Positions 58,491-64,000 of a stretch of 64,000 nucleotides of DNA are shown in pieces. Location: NCBI GenBank assembly GCA_010279815.1, contig QEOQ01000206.1:261328-325327 (forward strand), given 5' to 3'. Source of the DNA: Brachionus plicatilis. Taxonomy: Eukaryota; Rotifera; Eurotatoria; Ploima; Brachionidae. The translations under genes were made by a program, and so were the position numbers. The first letter of the stretch is position 1. Every line of letters begins with the position of its first letter. The notes under the pieces were generated by a model. That model was not told the DNA's origin and made no database searches. It was given only the letters and a program-made list of their open reading frames with translations.

Positions 58491-58760
58491 TTTCTATCAC
58501 GGTTTTTAAGTCTTAATATATAATTCAAACACTTATAGTTTATTATGGTGAGTTTCAATTTTTTTTTGTTTTATTCTTTTTTCATTCAATATTACCATAA
58601 TTTTAAAATTTTAAAATTTTGAAATTTCTAGAATAAAAAAAATTTCATGTGATCAAAAAAAAATTTTGGTGATCAATATTTGATCACATTCTGGACATGA
58701 CACCTATAATCACATTTCTTGGTGAACACTTGATCACATTTTGGACATGACACAAATTAT

Positions 58761-60275
58761 AATAAATGATATTGCATAGAGAAATAATATTGCATAGTTC
58801 ATTTATTTTTTTCTCCAAATTTTTCCTTCAGATATGTTTTAAATTTCTCTCATTAACTTTAATTACTTTCACCCTTCATAATATTGGATCATTGGATAAT
58901 ATATTTGATTTATTATATTTATTTATTGAAGACAAGTCATTTTTTAAATTTTATATAATTGGATTTTAATTATTTAAACATTTACCATACATCCGCTTTT
59001 GAGCATTAGCATTGATAGATTGTTCTTTAATACTACTACTATACATATGCATTTTAGTTTTAAATTTAATGCATATTAATTTCATTTTTAAGAGATTTTA
59101 AAAAAATTTTAAATGCTCTCTAAGCTTAAATTTGTAACCGAAAAAATTTAAATAGTGGTCTTTAAAATTTTTTAATCAATTTTTCTTGATTAAATCATGA
59201 ATTCTATTCAAGAGTATTCGGATAGATGCAACGAACAAACAATTATTCTTGATATTTTGAACCAAAATTTGACTAATCTTATTTAAGATTATTTGTAAGT
59301 AAATATCCTTATTATTAAATGTGGAAAAAATTTATTGTAGTATATTCTTAAATTTATGAATATTTCTGAATGTTCTTGTTTAAGGTGATCTACTAGTATA
59401 TTTATTTTCAAAGAAAAATTTAATTTTTTTGTTTTCCGTGTTACAAAAAAGTTATATATTTAAATATGCTTTGTCATCATAACAATTATATTTTCTATTT
59501 ATTATTTTTAATATTACATATTATTAACTTTAATATTAATTTTAAGTATTATTAATTCATCATTGTTCTATTTATTATAAGCCATAGAGTTTTAAATATC
59601 CCAAATTAATGTCTCGAATTAAATTCTTGATTAAAAAATCTTTTAATTTAATTATTGCTATTAAATTATTGAATTATAAAAAAATTAATCAGGTACAACT
59701 TCTTGATTAAAAATTTAAAAATTCAGGTGATTTTAGTTAAATTTTACTTAAAAATTATTTCGAATCTTTTATATTTGATTGTGAGTTTATTAATTATTAT
59801 TTATTTCAAAAATTACGCCAGATTAAGCAATGATAAAAAAATTAAATATAAAAGAAAAATATTAAAAAAAAAAAAAATTTTATGAAAATAAGGACTATTT
59901 TTTTGTCTCTTTTAAGACTTCAAGATTACATGCTTAAATAAAAAAAAATAAAAAAAAATACCTAATTTCTAATTTTACATTTAAAAATAAATGGCATGTT
60001 CTATCGTGTTTTATAACAAATTTAAATACAACTTTGAAAATGCATTGAAAATGTGCGATGTTTCAGATATATTTTATTTTAGAAATATATAGGAGAAAAT
60101 TTTGCAATGTCGCTCTATTGAAATTATATACAATGTTTCAAACATAGATTATTTAGTTTGAGATGCTATTTTGAAAAAATTTACAATTTTTCTTTTTAAT
60201 TTAATATTATTATAGTTTTTTTTACAATAATTTGGTAAATTTTTTTGAAAAATTGAAAGTTTTAATTAAAAAATT
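58761..60275. other. AT-rich DNA without recognisable features
   Basis: Only low-complexity frames of 60-67 codons. No element ends identified. Confidence 0.45.
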
Positions 60276-60600
60276 TTTTGTATTGCTCTCTTTTTCACTA
60301 AGATATTAATTAATCCCGTGTAAAAATATCAAAATGTTTAATCGCCTTTGATCAGTATTGACATATACTCATATAATGAATTTTTTGAAATTATTTTTAG
60401 TAATATATTTAAAAATTTTTAAAATCTTCTTTCCCCTTTTTTACAGAAAAATTATTTATATAAATTTCTGATTTTTAATTAGTTAAATTTAATAGTGAAT
60501 TCGGTTTCCTTTTCGTATTGCTCTCTTCTTCACAAAGATGTTAATTAATCCCGTGTAAAAATATCCAAATGTTTTATTGCCTTTGATTTGTTTTGACTTT
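60276..60600. repeat. Pair of direct repeats of about 85 bp, period about 235 bp
   Basis: TATTGCTCTCTTTTTCACTA (60281) and TATTGCTCTCTTCTTCACAA (60516) each continue as AAGATRTTAATTAATCCCGT and then GTAAAAATATCMAAATGTTT, ending at TTGCCTTTGAT or a close variant. Flanks are not clearly similar. Confidence 0.6.
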
Positions 60601-62489
60601 GTTTCGACTAGATTTTCGAATATCATAATTAATTTTATAATAACTTAAATTTAATAAGTTATTTTTTAGCAGTTAAATTAAAGTTGTTTGCATGATTGAA
60701 GTTTTGAGCATCGAATTTGAATGTAAGCGGCTTAATTCAAAATAAAAAAAACAACAGTTAATAGAAAATTAATTTATAGCTTGAACAAAATCGAAAAAGA
60801 TTCTATGACCTTGAGCAACATTTTGATAAATTTTATTGCTATTATACGTGTATAGATAAAAAATCTTAGTTTTTATCCTAATTTTGACATTAAACATACT
60901 TTTTGTATTAGGTCTTTTTTGGTGATATAGCATTAACAAAATTTAAAAAGTAAATTCAAGTTCCAGAAAATTCCAGAATATTTTCATTCTTAAATTTGTT
61001 TTAAACCATAACAAGTAAGAAAATAATGTAAAAATATGGCTTATGTGCTTTTCAGCATAAATTAAAAATTTTATCATTATATTTTAAGACAAAAAAAAAT
61101 TTTAAGACTTTTCAAAAAAAAAGTCCGAGCTTGGACTTGACTTGAGACTTGTTATTTTTAAACAACCCTGCCAATGACAAAATCCAACATTTGTGAAAAA
61201 AAATTTGGAAAATTTATTCAAGATTGATAAATATTTTTGTGATCAAAAGATCAATGCTGAAAAATGCAACATTCTAGCTATCAATTAACAATAAAATCAA
61301 TTCAATCTTCATTGACTTTGTGACTAATTTTTTAAATTTGATATAAATTAAGTATAAATTGAGTAATTTAAATGAAAGATGAATTACGAGAAAATTTTTT
61401 TATTAATTTCTAAATTTTCAGTTGAAAAACATCTTAAAATATTTTATCAATTCTGAAGCCTCATTTCCAGAATCACAACTTTGATGCATTCAAAAAAACT
61501 TTTTCGATTCTGTTAAAGCATATAATCAAAAAAAAATCAGTTTTCACTGCATTATCAAAAGAAATTTTTTAAAACTTAATGATCATATCAGATATAGTGA
61601 GGTAAAAAAAACATAAAAAGAGAGAAAAAAACATAAACTAGTTATAAAAAATCAAAAAGAGATAAAACACAAGTTATACAAAAAATAACCTGAATAGTTA
61701 AAATGAGACCAAATTTAGACTAAATCTAATTCAAGAATGGTTTAAAGAAATATTTAAAACTCTCCAATTTGAAAAATTTATTAGTTTTTTAATTTTTGAA
61801 CTAATAATGATAAATAATGTGTTAAAATATAGTAAGACGGCATAACCGGATCCCCTTTTTTTTTGATAATTTTCGTAAGAATTAATAACGATAGAAAACG
61901 CGAAATTAAATCATCCATTTAGGCCAAAATTTTTAGGTCTACCGGTTAGCTGCTGCTGGGGTTAATGGGGAGGGGGATAATTCGGTTAATCCTATAAACC
62001 CAATCGGCCAATTTTTTCAACCGGTTAGCCCTGAAAATCACACAGATGAGTTGGTAATGTATTTTTACATAGGTAATATGAGTTAAATGAGTTATTTTCA
62101 ATGTTTATTGTCTGAATTTTGGCACTAATTAGGTGATACCCTATTAGCCGAATTGGCCTAAAAATTCACTCCTTTAAAAGATTCGTCTAAAAAAAAAAAT
62201 GTAAAAATTTTTTTCTTTAGCATATTCGTTGAACATTTTTTAAATTAAATGGCAAAAAAGGTTATTTAAATAAAATTAAAATATCTGAGATTTTAACCCT
62301 AAACCAAATACATAATTTGATAGAAAATCACCCATTTTGACCAATTATATTTTTTGACTCAAAAATAGTTAGAAAAAAATTTTTTTTCTACAAGCTGTTT
62401 TTTTTTTAGATTCTCTGGACGCTCAATTACTTATTTTTAAAAAAAAAATCCCAATGCCTACAGAAAATTAACAATTTTATTAGCTAATT
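60601..62489. other. AT-rich DNA with one GC-richer patch at 61835-62040
   Basis: The patch contains several ACCGGTTAG/CGGTTAAT-like words and a G-run but no open frame. It may be a transposon fragment. Otherwise nothing recognised. Confidence 0.35.
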
Positions 62490-62582
62490 TAAAAGTTGTC
62501 ACCCCGTTCACATATAAAATAATATGGCTTTTTATCTGAAGGAGCTTTAGCTCGGTTCATATATACAAATAAATAAATAAAT
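62490..62582 (+). mobile_element. Possible retroelement 3' end at the edge of the gap
   Basis: A small hairpin GAGC-TTTA-GCTC (62542-62553) is followed by an (AAAT)n tract running into the N block. A hairpin plus short tandem tail resembles LINE/SINE 3' ends. A similar GAGC-TTCA-GCTC occurs after the gap near 63373. Confidence 0.3.
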
Positions 62583-63099
62583 NNNNNNNNNNNNNNNNNN
62601 NNNNNNNNNNNNNNNNNNNNNNNNNNNNNNNNNNNNNNNNNNNNNNNNNNNNNNNNNNNNNNNNNNNNNNNNNNNNNNNNNNNNNNNNNNNNNNNNNNNN
62701 NNNNNNNNNNNNNNNNNNNNNNNNNNNNNNNNNNNNNNNNNNNNNNNNNNNNNNNNNNNNNNNNNNNNNNNNNNNNNNNNNNNNNNNNNNNNNNNNNNNN
62801 NNNNNNNNNNNNNNNNNNNNNNNNNNNNNNNNNNNNNNNNNNNNNNNNNNNNNNNNNNNNNNNNNNNNNNNNNNNNNNNNNNNNNNNNNNNNNNNNNNNN
62901 NNNNNNNNNNNNNNNNNNNNNNNNNNNNNNNNNNNNNNNNNNNNNNNNNNNNNNNNNNNNNNNNNNNNNNNNNNNNNNNNNNNNNNNNNNNNNNNNNNNN
63001 NNNNNNNNNNNNNNNNNNNNNNNNNNNNNNNNNNNNNNNNNNNNNNNNNNNNNNNNNNNNNNNNNNNNNNNNNNNNNNNNNNNNNNNNNNNNNNNNNNN
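62583..63099. other. Assembly gap (517 N)
   Basis: Run of N. Its position right after a simple repeat suggests the assembly broke on repetitive sequence. Confidence 0.99.
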
Positions 63100-64000
63100 T
63101 ATCTTTAATTTTAAATTGATTATATGTTTTTTGTTAAACTAAAACTATTTTATTAAACTAAAAATAAAAAAATAAATTGGATTTTGAATTTATGTTTTTT
63201 ATCTTTTCATAAAATTTGTTATATGTTTTTTTTCTTTTTATATGTTTCGTTCTACCTGTCCCATCATTTATTATTTTAAAACATATTCAATGTCTTAATA
63301 AATTTTTTTGAAAATTTTTTGTCATTTTATATTTTTGCATTTTTAACTTAAATTTTTACTAATAATCGAGAGAGCTTCAGCTCAAATCTTAAAGGTGAAA
63401 ATATTAAATTATTTTTTACTCTTAAAAGTTATTTGTAATCATATTGAAACAATGGTAAGGACCAGGAAGGTCCTTAATAATTGCGTAATTAAATTTCAAA
63501 TTTTAACATACATAAGCATTGAGTTTAAATTAAACAACGTAATTTCAAAATTTCAAAAAAGTTAAATAGAAAAAAAAACTTGCCATATTGAAACATGATT
63601 TTTTAAGTAATTCACATAATTTTCATTTTTTTTAAGTAAGTTTATTAATATAAAACAAAAAAAATTGTGCCTAAAAATTTAGAAATAAATTAAACAAAAA
63701 TAAAAAAATTTAAAAAAATATAAAAAATCAAGATTTAAAAAAATTTATGACTTGATTTTTTAAAATTTTTGAAATTAGTCAAAGTTCTTACTTGTGTTTA
63801 TTTATTTTTTAAAACAAGTCTAGTTTTTTTTTTAAATATATTTTCAAGTTCAAGTCATACTTTGACTTGTTTTTTTACTTGTTAAGACTTTTTTCCATGT
63901 TATTATTGATTTGAAAATAAACATATATGATAATTTTTAGATAATTAATCAATTTAACTGTTAGCAATAAATAAATGTTGTATAGAATGCTTAAGAATAG
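63100..64000. other. AT-rich DNA after the gap, no genes seen
   Basis: Includes an AAGTC/GACTT-rich patch near 63755-63890, similar to those in the SLC4 intron and near 61130. Confidence 0.45.

Larger units (their letters stand above)
56011..58753. mobile_element. Outer DNA transposon with TGTCCAGAATGTGATCA terminal repeats, host of nested insertions
   Basis: About 100 bp at the left end (from 56011) and right end (to 58753) are inverted copies. Each contains the unit GTCCAGAATGTGATCA twice, separated by AGTGTTCACCAAGAAATGTG-like sequence. AAATTAT occurs directly outside both ends (56004-56010, 58754-58760), a candidate target duplication. Three other elements lie between the ends. No transposase of its own was recognised. 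Confidence 0.55.

Overview
The window is animal nuclear DNA. It is very AT-rich, with homopolymer A/T runs throughout. Its genes have canonical GT/AG introns, mostly 50-110 bp long, plus a few introns of 1-3 kb loaded with small transposons. The gene set is metazoan: a neurexin-like laminin-G protein, a puromycin-sensitive aminopeptidase, two bicarbonate transporters, EFHC2 and a kinesin-3. The low GC, compact introns and mix of small transposons would suit a rotifer such as Brachionus, but that placement is an inference and the sequence does not prove it.

Layout. Positions 1-4583 (minus) hold the 5' part of an unusually GC-rich, intronless gene for a secreted or membrane protein with repeated laminin-G domains; its 3' end lies outside the window. 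From 4584 to 18744 there is no convincing gene, only fold-back elements, a candidate tRNA-derived SINE, a decayed reverse transcriptase and one small coding-like island. Positions 18745-22216 (plus) encode an M1 aminopeptidase (NPEPPS type) with two 97-nt exons that look mutually exclusive, just before the GAMEN motif. Positions 26780-32060 and 35926-40372 (both plus) are tandem SLC4 bicarbonate transporters of the Na+-coupled type, with many introns gained or lost since duplication. EFHC2 (41867-44222, minus) and a KIF28/KLP-6-like kinesin-3 (44659-54926, plus) are divergently arranged around a 436-bp intergenic segment that contains an RFX X-box-like site.

From 55 kb to the end there are no host genes. 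A nest of transposons occupies 56.0-58.8 kb. An outer terminal-inverted-repeat element encloses three others: a pogo/Tigger derivative that keeps only the DNA-binding and PCNA-box ends of its transposase, a hairpin element with 316-bp arms and a 9-bp target duplication, and the 3' end of a non-LTR retrotransposon. An assembly gap of 517 N lies at 62583-63099.

Functional links. EFHC2 and the KIF28/KLP-6 group both belong to cilia and flagella, so their shared upstream region with an X-box suggests a co-regulated ciliary pair. The two SLC4 proteins are diverged paralogues in pH/bicarbonate transport. The aminopeptidase locus appears to produce two enzymes that differ only next to the active site. 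Exon coordinates below were worked out by hand from reading frame, splice consensus and family similarity; summed exon lengths are divisible by three for every complete gene.
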